Of a stretch of DNA of 64,000 nt, positions 45,579-54,633 are shown in pieces. Below the pieces are notes generated by a model. It made no database searches. It was not told where the DNA came from and worked only from the letters and a program-made list of their open reading frames with translations. The DNA comes from Rhodobacteraceae bacterium XHP0102 (lineage in GTDB: Bacteria > Pseudomonadota > Alphaproteobacteria > Rhodobacterales > Rhodobacteraceae), in assembly GCA_025751475.1 (NCBI GenBank), contig JAOWLD010000001.1:496001-560000 (forward strand), written 5' to 3'. How positions within the stretch are numbered: position 1 is the stretch's first letter; each line of letters starts with the position of its first letter. The translations under genes and the position numbers were made by a program.

Positions 45579-46468
45579 GCGAAGACAAAATTGACGATCA
45601 TTCTGCCCCGCTGATCGAGCATTTGGCGGAATTGCGCACGCGGTTGATCCGTTCGGTTTTGGCCTTTGTGATCGGTATGGTCGCTATGTTCGTTGTGGCC
45701 GAGCCGATACTGGAGTTCATCTCGCAACCCCTCGCCGATGTGTTGCGCGCGCGGGGCGAGGATGCGCGGCTGATTTTCACTGCGCCGCAAGAGAAATTCT
45801 TTGTCTTGATCCGCATTTCTGTGATTGCGGGCTTTGCCATTTCTTTCCCTGTGATCGCGCATCAGCTTTGGCGCTTTGTCGCGCCTGGATTGTATAAGAC
45901 CGAGCAAAACGCATTTTTGCCGTTCCTGATCGCCTCGCCTGTGTTGTTCTTGCTTGGCGCGGCTTTCGCGCATTACGTTGTCACCCCCTTGGCGATGAAT
46001 TTCTTCATCGGCTTTTCCGATGCCATTCCTGCCTTGGCAAACTTAATTGCGGGGGAGGGGGAATTTGAACCATCGGCCCCGAGCCAAGAATTGCAGACCG
46101 TGTTTTTGGGATCGGTGCGCGAGTCGCTTGATTTGGCATTGAAATTCATTTTTGCCTTTGGGTTGTGTTTCCAATTGCCTGTTCTTTTGACTTTGATGGG
46201 CAAGGCGGGGTTGGTCTCGGCCGCAGGTCTGCGCGATGTGCGCAAATATGCAATCGTCGGTATTTTGGTGGTCGCGGCCCTTGTGACACCCCCCGATGTG
46301 GTGACACAGCTGATCTTGTTCTCCGCCGTTTATGGTTTGTATGAGATTTCCATTTTCTTGGTCATGTTGGTCGAGAAAAAGCGAGAAGAACGCCTGAAGG
46401 CCGAAGGCCTTTGGGACGAGGATGCGCCACAGGATGAGGCGGCTTCTGCGTCCGAAACGAAAGAGTAA
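45575..46468 (+). CDS. tatC: twin-arginine translocase subunit TatC
   Basis: A 297-residue six-helix membrane protein that recognises the twin-arginine signal. The N-terminal cytoplasmic [14 protein letters not shown] and the loop region following SQPLADVL contain the conserved signal-binding Glu positions. [11 protein letters not shown]-type helices ([15 protein letters not shown]) and TPPDVVTQL near the C-terminus are family landmarks. Confidence 0.97.
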   Translation: MSEDKIDDHSAPLIEHLAELRTRLIRSVLAFVIGMVAMFVVAEPILEFISQPLADVLRARGEDARLIFTAPQEKFFVLIRISVIAGFAISFPVIAHQLWRFVAPGLYKTEQNAFLPFLIASPVLFLLGAAFAHYVVTPLAMNFFIGFSDAIPALANLIAGEGEFEPSAPSQELQTVFLGSVRESLDLALKFIFAFGLCFQLPVLLTLMGKAGLVSAAGLRDVRKYAIVGILVVAALVTPPDVVTQLILFSAVYGLYEISIFLVMLVEKKREERLKAEGLWDEDAPQDEAASASETKE

Positions 46469-47329
46469 ATGGTAAAGCCCATGGCGAAAAAGCAGCTTGC
46501 CCGAATTGCTGACGCGCTTGAGCGGATGGCGCCCCCATTGGCCCATGCCCCAGATTGGGGGCTGGCGGATGGGTTCGTTTGGCACGCGGATCCTGATCAT
46601 CTGGAACCTGTCCCACGGATCGCGCGTGTCGGGGTCGAGATGTTGGTGGGCGTGGATCGCGCCCGCGACACGCTTTTGGCCAACACCCGTCAATTTGCGC
46701 AGGGCTATGCCGCCAATAATGCGCTTTTATGGGGCGCACGCGGCATGGGAAAATCCTCGCTGGTTAAGGCGGCGCATGGGGCGGTGGTTGCCGAAGGTTT
46801 GCCGCTCAAACTGGTTGAGATGCAGCGCGAAGATTTGCCAAGCATCGGCAGGCTTTTGACGCTTTTGCGCGCGGCACCTGAGCGGATCATTCTGTTTTGT
46901 GATGATCTCTCTTTCAGCCATGATGACCAACATTACAAATCGTTAAAGGCGGTTTTGGATGGGGGCGTGCAGGGGCGGCCTGAAAATGTCATTTTCTATG
47001 CCACCTCGAACCGCCGCCACCTGATGCCGCGCGATATGATAGAGAATGAGCGCAGCGGTGCGATTAATCCTTCCGAGGCGGTTGAGGAGAAGGTCTCGCT
47101 TTCGGATCGGTTTGGCCTCTGGCTGGGGTTCCATCCCTGCACACAGGATGAATATTTCACCATGATTGACGGCTATTGCCGCGCTTATGGCGTTGATGTG
47201 CCCCAAGATCAGCTGCGCGCTGAGGCGATTGAATGGACCGCCACCCGTGGCGCGCGGTCTGGTCGCGTGGCATGGCAGTTTTTCACGGATCTTGCGGGAC
47301 GGCATGGCGTTTCGCTTGGGCGCTCATAA
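46469..47329 (+). CDS. DUF815-type AAA ATPase
   Basis: A 286-residue P-loop ATPase of the DUF815 family. Walker A is GARGMGKSS (89-97), Walker B is ILFCDDLSF, and sensor 1 is VIFYATSNRRHL. The region NERSGAINPSEAVEEKVSLSDRFGLWLGF is the family hallmark. The biochemical role is unknown. It starts immediately after the tatC stop (ATG 46469 or 46481), so it is probably co-transcribed. Its 3' end overlaps the convergent AEC transporter gene by 6 bp. Confidence 0.9.
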   Translation: MVKPMAKKQLARIADALERMAPPLAHAPDWGLADGFVWHADPDHLEPVPRIARVGVEMLVGVDRARDTLLANTRQFAQGYAANNALLWGARGMGKSSLVKAAHGAVVAEGLPLKLVEMQREDLPSIGRLLTLLRAAPERIILFCDDLSFSHDDQHYKSLKAVLDGGVQGRPENVIFYATSNRRHLMPRDMIENERSGAINPSEAVEEKVSLSDRFGLWLGFHPCTQDEYFTMIDGYCRAYGVDVPQDQLRAEAIEWTATRGARSGRVAWQFFTDLAGRHGVSLGRS

Positions 47330-48271
47330 TCCGAATATCCGCTCGCCGAGACTTAACCACAGCGGCATTGTGAGAAAAGACAGCAATGTTTGCAGGGTAA
47401 TCATTGCCGCCATCAAGGGGGCATCGCCCCCCATCTGCCGCGCCAATGTATAGGCGGCCACCCCTGTGGGCAATGCGCCGAACGTGAGCGCGATTTGCGC
47501 CTGCAAAGGCGTGAGGTCCAAGGCGAGGGCAAAAATCACGATGACGCAAGGAAACAGCAGGAGTTTGGCAATGGCTGAGATGGCCAGTGGCCCCGCCTCG
47601 GTGGACAGGCCCCGCAGCTTGAGATTTGCCCCAACGCAGAGCAACATAATGGGCAGCGCCGCTTGGCCCAAGATTTCAAGACTGTCGTGAAAGACGGGCA
47701 GGCGCGGCAGCGTGGTAAGATTCCAAGCCAATGCCGCCGCGATGGAAAGGATCAGCGGGTTCTTGGCAAGGTTCTTCACCGTGGCCATGATTTGCCCGCC
47801 GAGGCCAATCCCGCGTTCTTGTGGCAGCAGCACCACAAGGATCGTGACCACGGTGAGATTGACCACAGGCACAAGCAAGGCCGCCCCGATGATCGCAAGC
47901 TCCAACCCCTCGGGGCCATAAAGCGCGCCCGCCACCGCCAATGCGATGAAGGTGTTGAACCGTCCTGCCCCCTGCACAAGCGAGCTGCCCGCCGCCCGCC
48001 CGTGATGACGCATCGCAAAAGCACCGATGAGCCCTGCGATAATGCCTGCGAAAAAACCCGCATAAAGCACGGCTGCAAAGCCGCCCAATGCGGCCGCGCC
48101 AAGATCCGCGGTGGATATGCTGTGAAAGAAAATCGCAGGCATCAGCACCAGATAGACCAGACGATCGTTGAGGTTCCAAAACTCAGCCGAAGGCAGGCCC
48201 GCGCGGCGCAGGCCATAGCCTGTGGCAATCAAAACGAAAATCGGCGCGATAGCGAGGGAGGTGGTGAACAT
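47324..48271 (-). CDS. AEC-family transporter (auxin efflux carrier-like)
   Basis: A 315-residue membrane protein with about ten helices in two inverted halves. Landmarks are FVLIATGYGLRRAG at the N-terminus, LVYLVLMPAIFFHSI, NPLILSIAAALAW and LLCVGANLKL. Bacterial AEC members export or import small carboxylates such as malonate or malate; the substrate here is unknown. It overlaps the end of the DUF815 gene. Confidence 0.93.
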   Translation of the reverse strand: MFTTSLAIAPIFVLIATGYGLRRAGLPSAEFWNLNDRLVYLVLMPAIFFHSISTADLGAAALGGFAAVLYAGFFAGIIAGLIGAFAMRHHGRAAGSSLVQGAGRFNTFIALAVAGALYGPEGLELAIIGAALLVPVVNLTVVTILVVLLPQERGIGLGGQIMATVKNLAKNPLILSIAAALAWNLTTLPRLPVFHDSLEILGQAALPIMLLCVGANLKLRGLSTEAGPLAISAIAKLLLFPCVIVIFALALDLTPLQAQIALTFGALPTGVAAYTLARQMGGDAPLMAAMITLQTLLSFLTMPLWLSLGERIFGL

Positions 48272-48318
48272 AGGGGCGGTCTAGACCTCTGTGTGGGGCG
48301 GATGGCCGATATGATGTG

Positions 48319-48801
48319 TCAGGGCTGATATGGGGTGAATGCCTCGGGCGTGTAGCCATTGGCCCGTGCAAGGCGTAAGGCGGCCTCGATGCGATCTGCC
48401 CCGCCTGTTGGGTTGCGGTCGATCACCCATGCAAACCGCCGATCAGGCGCCCCGAGCAATGCGGTGCGATAATCATCATCGACCCAAAGCACCCAATAGG
48501 CCTGCCCCGCGGCATCGCTGAATCGTGCGCGGTGCTGTGTGTTTTCGGCTTGGCTGAAGGCAAGGCGCTGTCCCGTGCCGTCAATATAGCGCAGGGCGGT
48601 GACCTTCTCTTGATCCGCCTCAAAGCTCAATGCCCGAGGCGCGTTTGGGCCAAGCGCATGGCGCATCACCCATGGCCCTGCAAAGCGGCTGGCCTCAAAG
48701 CGGGTGGTCGAGGCAATCGGTGCCGCTGTCTGGCTTGGACCCGTGCAGGCCACCATTGCCAACAGGATCAGGACGATAAGGGTGGGTGAGCGGCGCATCA
48801 A
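48319..48801 (-). CDS. lipocalin-family lipoprotein (Blc-like)
   Basis: A 160-residue protein with a lipoprotein signal; the lipobox Cys19 is in LLAMVACT. The lipocalin features FAGPWVMRHALG and YWVLWVDDDYRTALLGAPDRRFAWVIDRNP closely resemble bacterial outer membrane lipocalin Blc, which binds lysophospholipids and fatty acids. It overlaps the start of this gene with the 3' end of the aldo/keto reductase gene by 4 bp, so the two are coupled. Confidence 0.87.
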   Translation of the reverse strand: MMRRSPTLIVLILLAMVACTGPSQTAAPIASTTRFEASRFAGPWVMRHALGPNAPRALSFEADQEKVTALRYIDGTGQRLAFSQAENTQHRARFSDAAGQAYWVLWVDDDYRTALLGAPDRRFAWVIDRNPTGGADRIEAALRLARANGYTPEAFTPYQP

Positions 48802-49844
48802 TAGGGCAGGGGATGGGCGCGGTGGGTTGCCTCAATCTCCGCCATGACATCGCCCGATAGCGTCACATCTAGCCCGTCAATAATGCGGGCAAGCTGGGTG
48901 CTGGTGGTCGCGCCAAAGATGGTTGAGACAGGGAAAGGCCGCTGCACAGTAAAGGCCAAGGCCATGTGAACAGGGTCCAGCCCGTGCTTTTGCGCCACGT
49001 CCAGATAAGCGGCCACGGCCTCAAAGGCGCGGGCGGTTTTGCGTCCGCCCAAATCGCCATTGCCGGCCATGCGCGACCCTTCGGGAACAGCCCCGTTTTG
49101 ATATTTTCCTGTCAGCAACCCTGCCGCCAACGGGGAATAAGCCAATAAGGTCAGTTGCTCATTCACCGCCAATTCTGCGAAGTCAGTGTCGTAAAGGCGG
49201 CAGAGCAGCGAATATTCATTTTGCAGCGACATCACGCGCGGCAATCCCCGATCCTCAGACAGGCGCAGCCATTGCGCGACCCCCCAGACGGTGTCATTGG
49301 ACAACGCGAAATAGCGCAGCTTGCCCGCTTTGATCATCCGATCTGCGGCGTCCAAGACCTCCTCCATATGGGCAAGTGTCACAGATTTCACCTGCGCCGA
49401 AGGATCATAGACCCAGTTCTGTCGGAAATGATACGAGCCGCGATTGGGCCAGTGCATTTGATATATATCGATGTAATCCGTCCCAAGCCGTGCGAGCGAG
49501 GCATCAAGTGCTGCGGTGAAGCTTGCGGCGGTGATATCTTCGCCCATGCGCACGAAAGCCGCGTTTTTACCTGTGATTTTGGTCGCCAATAGATAATCCC
49601 CGCGCCGTGCAGGGTTGGCGCGGTTCCAATTGCCAAGGATGGTTTCGGTCACGCCCACCGTTTCAGCGCGCACGGGGTTGACGGGATACATTTCCGCCGT
49701 GTCGACAATGTTGATCCCCGCTGCAAGGGCCATGTCCATTTGGCGATGCGCGTCCGCCTCGGGTGTTTGATTGCCCCATGTCATCGTGCCAAGGCAGTAA
49801 TCGGTGATCATCGTATCGGTGGTTCCGAGCGGTATTTGGCGCAT
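48798..49844 (-). CDS. aldo/keto reductase
   Basis: A 348-residue NADPH-dependent TIM-barrel oxidoreductase of the Tas-like type. The catalytic Tyr is in NIVDTAEMYPVNP, the Lys in LLATKITGK, and the His in YQMHWPNRG. The C-terminal cofactor block is FPVSTIFGATTSTQLARII. The substrate is unknown. It is divergent from the imuA-like gene. Confidence 0.93.
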   Translation of the reverse strand: MRQIPLGTTDTMITDYCLGTMTWGNQTPEADAHRQMDMALAAGINIVDTAEMYPVNPVRAETVGVTETILGNWNRANPARRGDYLLATKITGKNAAFVRMGEDITAASFTAALDASLARLGTDYIDIYQMHWPNRGSYHFRQNWVYDPSAQVKSVTLAHMEEVLDAADRMIKAGKLRYFALSNDTVWGVAQWLRLSEDRGLPRVMSLQNEYSLLCRLYDTDFAELAVNEQLTLLAYSPLAAGLLTGKYQNGAVPEGSRMAGNGDLGGRKTARAFEAVAAYLDVAQKHGLDPVHMALAFTVQRPFPVSTIFGATTSTQLARIIDGLDVTLSGDVMAEIEATHRAHPLPY

Positions 49845-49935
49845 CCCGTTATATCCTTCGCTTCGCGGTCATCCTGCGGGCTATTGGTAGTCAGATAGAC
49901 GCGAAGGGCAAGGGCGGGCAGGAAAAATTATTGAA

Positions 49936-49950
49936 GAACAAAAGAAGAAC
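49936..49950 (+). promoter_or_regulatory. LexA (SOS) box upstream of imuA-like gene
   Basis: GAAC (49936-49939), a 7-nt spacer, then GAAC (49947-49950). This is exactly the reverse complement of the alphaproteobacterial LexA site GTTC-N7-GTTC. It ends 15 bp before the ATG at 49966 and overlaps the likely promoter (CATATA follows at once). It predicts DNA-damage induction of the gene. Confidence 0.85.
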
Positions 49951-49965
49951 ATATACAAATGCCCC

Positions 49966-50634
49966 ATGCAGATCACCCATGGTTCTTTCGATCACATCAC
50001 CGCCTCTGTCGCCCGCGCAAATCGCTTTTTGCGCCTCTTTGATGGGTGTGATCTGCGGCTTGGGCGGGTGCATGAGTTTTGTGGCCCTGCACGGCGGCGT
50101 CTGGCGCTTTGGGCGGCGGCTCAATTGACGGGTCCTGTGCTGTGGATCCGCCCAGCATGGCATCCTGATCATCTGCATATGCAGGCTGTGGCGGAGGAGA
50201 TTGATCCCGCGCGCCTGATCTTTGCAGCAGCGGAGCGGCGCGAGGATTTGCTCTGGGTGATGGAGGAGGCATTGCGCAGTGGCGCGTGCCCCATGGTGAT
50301 TGCTGATCTTCTGGACCCCCCCAATCTGACAGCCGTGCGCCGTTTGCATTTGGCGGCTGAAGCCTCGGGAAAATTACCATTTGCGGCTCTTTTGACCCCA
50401 CATCATGGTGGGGCAAGCGGGGTTGAGACGCGTTTTTCTTTGACCGCACGTCATGGGTGCTTGGGGGCATTCGAGGGGGATAAAAGACAGAATTTTGACC
50501 TGCCTGCAGGGCTTGAGGCGCGCCTGTGGCAGATGCAGCGTTTGCGCGCCCGCCTTGCACCACCCGCCGCATGGGAGGTGCGACACCGTTCCAACGGACT
50601 TTTGGCGCAGCCCATTGCACCAAGCTTTGTCTGA
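49966..50634 (+). CDS. ImuA-like SOS mutagenesis protein
   Basis: A 222-residue RecA-fold-like protein resembling alphaproteobacterial ImuA, which works with ImuB and DnaE2 in damage-induced translesion synthesis. It shows GRVHEFCGPARRRLALWAAAQ at the start and VLWIRPAWHPDHLHM, then DPARLIFAAAERREDLLWVMEEALRSGA and VIADLLDPPNLTAVRRLHLAAEASG. The Walker A loop is degenerate (CGPARRRL). A perfect LexA box lies 15 bp upstream. No imuB or dnaE2 follows; metG is next. The usual cassette is therefore split, or this is a stand-alone copy. Confidence 0.8.
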   Translation: MQITHGSFDHITASVARANRFLRLFDGCDLRLGRVHEFCGPARRRLALWAAAQLTGPVLWIRPAWHPDHLHMQAVAEEIDPARLIFAAAERREDLLWVMEEALRSGACPMVIADLLDPPNLTAVRRLHLAAEASGKLPFAALLTPHHGGASGVETRFSLTARHGCLGAFEGDKRQNFDLPAGLEARLWQMQRLRARLAPPAAWEVRHRSNGLLAQPIAPSFV

Positions 50635-50715
50635 GCCATTGCGCTGTCTAGCCATTCTGTTTGCTTTGAGTTAGACGCGAGGGCAAATGTCATCATCTAA
50701 CACAAGGCGGGCGTG

Positions 50716-52428
50716 ATGGAGCGTGTTCTGATCACTTCAGCGATCCCATATATCAACGGGATCAAGCATTTGGGAAATCTGGTCGGCAGCCAATTGCCCG
50801 CCGATCTTTTCGCCCGTTACAACCGTGGTCGCGGCCGCGAGGTTTTGTTTCTGTGCGCCACGGATGAGCATGGCACGCCCGCCGAATTGGCGGCCGCCAA
50901 AGCGGGCATGGATGTGGCCGAATATTGTGCAAAAATGCACGCGGTTCAGGCCGAGATTGCACAGGGCTTTCGCCTGAGTTTTGATCACTTTGGCCGTTCC
51001 TCCAGCCCGCAAAACCACAGACTGACTCAGCATTTCGCGGGTCGTTTGGCCGATGCGGGGTTGATCGCGGAGGTCAGCGAACGGCAAGTCTATTCCAATG
51101 CCGATCGCCGTTTCTTGCCAGACCGTTACATCGAGGGCACTTGCCCGAATTGTGGTTATGACAAGGCCCGTGGGGATCAATGTGAGAATTGCACCAAACA
51201 GCTGGACCCAACCGATCTGATTGAGCCGCGCAGCGCGATTTCTGGCTCAACGGATTTGGAAGTGCGCGAGACCAAGCATCTTTATTTGCGTCAATCCTCC
51301 ATGCGCGACCAATTGAATGCGTGGATCGACAGCAAAGCCGATTGGCCGATCCTGACCACATCGATTGCCAAGAAATGGCTTAATGACGGGGACGGGTTGC
51401 AGGATCGCGGCATCACCCGCGACCTCGACTGGGGGATACCCGTCAAGAAAGGCACCGAAGATTGGCCCGGCATGGAGGGCAAGGTGTTCTACGTTTGGTT
51501 CGATGCGCCCATCGAATATATCGCCTGCGCCGCGGAATGGGTGGATGCGGGCAAGGGGGATGATTGGGAACGGTGGTGGCGCACTGATAAGGGTGCGGAT
51601 GATGTGCGCTATGTCCAATTCATGGGCAAGGACAATGTGCCCTTCCACACACTCAGTTTCCCCGCCACGATCCTCGGGTCTGGCGAGCCTTGGAAATTGG
51701 TCGATTACATCAAATCCTTCAACTACCTCAATTATGACGGCGGGCAGTTTTCCACGAGCCAAGGGCGTGGCGTTTTCATGGATCAGGCGCTTTCCATCCT
51801 GCCTTCGGATTACTGGCGCTGGTGGCTGCTCAGTCATGCGCCTGAAACCTCGGACAGCGAATTCACATGGGAAAATTTCCAAGCAGGCGTGAACAAAGAT
51901 TTGGCGGATGTTTTGGGCAATTTCGTCAGCCGCATCACGAAATTCTGCCGTTCGAAATTTGGGGAAGTGATCCCTGAGGCGGGTGCATATGGCCCGCAAG
52001 AGGCGCAGGTGATGGCGGAATTGCAAACAAGGTTAGAGGCGTATCAGGCGCATATGGAGGCCATTGAAATCCGCAAAGCCGCCGCAGAGCTGCGCGCGAT
52101 TTGGGTGGCGGGTAATGAATATCTGCAATCTGCCGCGCCATGGACCGTTCATAAGGAAGACCCAGACCGCGCCGCAGCGATCACGCGCTTCTCGCTGAAT
52201 TTGATCCCGTTTTATGCGCTGCTCTCCGCGCCCTTTATTCCTGATGCGGCCCAAGCGATGCTTGATGCGATGGGATGCGCGGATAACACCTGGCCCGAAG
52301 ATGTGGCCGAGGGGCTGTCGCGCTTGCCCGCAGGACAAGGATTTGCGGTGCCCGATGTGTTGTTTGCAAAGATCAGCGATGAGGATCGCGCGACTTGGCA
52401 AGCACAATTTGCTGGGGTGCGCGGTTGA
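50716..52428 (+). CDS. metG: methionine--tRNA ligase
   Basis: A 570-residue class I synthetase. The HIGH-type motif is [11 protein letters not shown] (near residues 12-22). The zinc knuckle region has Cys pairs in [17 protein letters not shown]. The KMSKS-type motif is FSTSQGRG, and [12 protein letters not shown] and the anticodon-binding domain also fit MetG. The C-terminal dimerisation (EMAPII-like) domain is absent, as in many alphaproteobacteria. ATG 50716 is preceded by AAGGCGGG; a GTG one codon earlier is possible. Confidence 0.97.
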   Translation: MERVLITSAIPYINGIKHLGNLVGSQLPADLFARYNRGRGREVLFLCATDEHGTPAELAAAKAGMDVAEYCAKMHAVQAEIAQGFRLSFDHFGRSSSPQNHRLTQHFAGRLADAGLIAEVSERQVYSNADRRFLPDRYIEGTCPNCGYDKARGDQCENCTKQLDPTDLIEPRSAISGSTDLEVRETKHLYLRQSSMRDQLNAWIDSKADWPILTTSIAKKWLNDGDGLQDRGITRDLDWGIPVKKGTEDWPGMEGKVFYVWFDAPIEYIACAAEWVDAGKGDDWERWWRTDKGADDVRYVQFMGKDNVPFHTLSFPATILGSGEPWKLVDYIKSFNYLNYDGGQFSTSQGRGVFMDQALSILPSDYWRWWLLSHAPETSDSEFTWENFQAGVNKDLADVLGNFVSRITKFCRSKFGEVIPEAGAYGPQEAQVMAELQTRLEAYQAHMEAIEIRKAAAELRAIWVAGNEYLQSAAPWTVHKEDPDRAAAITRFSLNLIPFYALLSAPFIPDAAQAMLDAMGCADNTWPEDVAEGLSRLPAGQGFAVPDVLFAKISDEDRATWQAQFAGVRG

Positions 52429-52445
52429 TACAGGGTTGAATTTCT

Positions 52446-54209
52446 TTGTCCTTTCGGCCTTCTCTTGTCAGATTGGAGGTCGAAAGGGTAAAAGGCTTGT
52501 GCAAACCCCAGATACAATCCCTGCCAAATGCCGCGCATAAGGCGTTGCGCGGCGGCATATTGCGCCTGCGCAGGGATGCCGCAGAGGCATGGTTTGTGCT
52601 GCGCCGCCAAGGTCCGAGCCAAATGCAGTTTTGGTTCATCGCGCTTGTGATCGGGATTGCGGCGGGATTTGCGGCGGTGCTGTTTCGCCTTGGCATTGAG
52701 CGGCTTCAAGCCTTTCTTTATGGCACCGAAGATGTGCGCCAATTGCACAGCTTCGCCGAAAGCCTGCCTTGGTATTGGATCCTTTTGATCCCCATTCTGG
52801 GCGGCTTGAGCGTGGGTTTGATCCTGCATCGCTTTACCCCTGATGGGCGGGTGCGTTCGGTGGCCGATGTCATCGAAGGTGCCGCATTGAATGAGGGCCG
52901 GGTTGAGATGCGTGCAGGTCTGGCTTCGGCGGCCGCCTCGTTGATTACACTCAGTTCGGGTGGCTCAACGGGCCGCGAGGGGCCAGTGGTGCATTTGGCG
53001 GCTGTGATTTCCACAAAGATTTCTGCCATCATCCGCGCGGATGGGATCACGGGGCGCGATCTTTTGGGCTGCGCAGTGGCGGCGGCGGTTTCGGCCTCGT
53101 TCAATGCCCCCATCGCGGGCGCTTTGTTCGCGCTGGAGGTGATCTTGCGCCATTTTGCGCTGCACGCCTTTGCCCCCATTGTGATTGCAAGCGCGGCGGG
53201 CACAGTGATCAGCCGCCTGACCTTGGGCGATGTGACGGAATTTTCCCTGGGCCGTGAAAATGCCTTGGCCTTTTATGCGGAATTGCCTGCGTTTTTGATC
53301 TTGGGCTTGGTCTGCGGTTTGGTGGCTGTGGTGTTTATTCGCGCCTGTTTTTGGGCAGATGATCAGGGCACGGCGTTGCAAAACATCTTGCGCCTGCCGC
53401 GGTTTTTGCGCCCTGCCGTGGCGGGTGCCATGTTGGGGGCGATTGCGATTTTCTTTCCCCACATCATTGGGGTTGGGTATGAGACGACCAGTGCAGCGCT
53501 CACGGGTCAACTGCTTCTGCATGAAGCGATTGTGTTTACCCTTCTGAAAATCCTCGCGGTGGCGATCACGGTCGCAGGCCGAATGGGGGGCGGGGTGTTT
53601 TCCCCCTCTTTGATGATTGGGGCGCTGACAGGTTTGGCCTTCGGCCTGATTGCAACGGCAATCTTGCCCGAGGTTTCGGGGGCGGCAACGCTATATGCTT
53701 TGGCGGGCATGGGGGCTGTGGCCGCCGCCGTGTTGGGCGCGCCGATTTCCACCACATTGATCGTGTTCGAGCTGACAGGGGATTGGCAGACAGGGCTTGC
53801 GGTGATGGTCTCTGTGTCGATCTCAACGGCGGTGGCAAGCCGATTGGTGGATCGCTCTTTCTTCCTTACACAGCTTGAGCGGCGCAATATTCACCTTGCC
53901 GCAGGGCCGCAGGCCTATCTGTTGGCGATGGTGGGGGCAGGGCGGATCATGCGCCCAATGTCAGACCCGCGTGCAGCACCCCCTGACGCTTTGCTGCGCC
54001 AAGTTGAGGCAGGCATCTTCGTCACGCTTGAAGATACGCTTGAAACCATTATCCCGATTTTCGATCGAACCGAGGCAGAGTTTATTCCTGTGATTAAACC
54101 AAGCCCAAAGGATGGACCGCCCGCCTTGGAGGGGGCGGTGTTTCATATTGATGCTCTCAAGGCTTATACCCGTGCTATGGCGGACACAGCCGCCGAAGAG
54201 CACAGTTGA
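52446..54209 (+). CDS. ClC-family chloride channel/exchanger
   Basis: A membrane protein of up to 587 residues. Ion-pathway motifs are GSTGREGP (173-180, with gating Glu178), GGGVFSPSLMIGA and VLGAPISTTLIVFELTG. The retained gating Glu suggests a proton-coupled anion exchanger. A soluble C-terminal part after about residue 480 looks like a degenerate CBS-type region. The start is uncertain: TTG 52446 gives the longest form, with about 55 mostly basic residues before the first membrane helix. It converges on the DUF427 gene with 9 bp between. Confidence 0.9.
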   Translation: MSFRPSLVRLEVERVKGLCKPQIQSLPNAAHKALRGGILRLRRDAAEAWFVLRRQGPSQMQFWFIALVIGIAAGFAAVLFRLGIERLQAFLYGTEDVRQLHSFAESLPWYWILLIPILGGLSVGLILHRFTPDGRVRSVADVIEGAALNEGRVEMRAGLASAAASLITLSSGGSTGREGPVVHLAAVISTKISAIIRADGITGRDLLGCAVAAAVSASFNAPIAGALFALEVILRHFALHAFAPIVIASAAGTVISRLTLGDVTEFSLGRENALAFYAELPAFLILGLVCGLVAVVFIRACFWADDQGTALQNILRLPRFLRPAVAGAMLGAIAIFFPHIIGVGYETTSAALTGQLLLHEAIVFTLLKILAVAITVAGRMGGGVFSPSLMIGALTGLAFGLIATAILPEVSGAATLYALAGMGAVAAAVLGAPISTTLIVFELTGDWQTGLAVMVSVSISTAVASRLVDRSFFLTQLERRNIHLAAGPQAYLLAMVGAGRIMRPMSDPRAAPPDALLRQVEAGIFVTLEDTLETIIPIFDRTEAEFIPVIKPSPKDGPPALEGAVFHIDALKAYTRAMADTAAEEHS

Positions 54210-54218
54210 CCTGCTTAG

Positions 54219-54563
54219 TTAGATGCGCTCAACGGTCACGCGATTGGAGAAGAACGCAATATGGCCCGCGATGGCTTGCGCTTCATCTGTGACGGGGGCC
54301 TCATAGGACCATGCAGCATCCTCTATCTGACCCGCAGCGGTGGATAGGGCAAAATAGCTGGCCGTGCCTTTTTTCGGACATTTCGTGGTGCTGGAAGATT
54401 TCTCAAGCAGGGCCATCGCGATATCCTCGCGCGGGAAGTAGATCACGGGTGGCAAATCCCCCTCACTCACTTCCAAAGCCGCAGCAGATTCCGCTACGAT
54501 CGCGCCACCTGCGCGCACAACATATGTTCCCGATGCGGGACGAATCGTGATTGTGTTGGTCAT
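54219..54563 (-). CDS. DUF427 domain-containing protein
   Basis: A 114-residue single-domain protein of the DUF427 family. Landmarks are VRAGGAIVAESAAALEV, PPVIYFPREDI and STTKCPKKGTASYF, with WSYEAPVTDEAQAIAGHIAFF at the end. The function is unknown. GAAGGAGA lies upstream of ATG 54563, a strong ribosome binding site. Confidence 0.93.
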   Translation of the reverse strand: MTNTITIRPASGTYVVRAGGAIVAESAAALEVSEGDLPPVIYFPREDIAMALLEKSSSTTKCPKKGTASYFALSTAAGQIEDAAWSYEAPVTDEAQAIAGHIAFFSNRVTVERI

Positions 54564-54633
54564 GGCTTGGTCTCCTTCTCAGGCCTCTCTTACAGGCTGA
54601 TGTCCAGAATAGCTAGGTAAGGTAACGGGGAGA

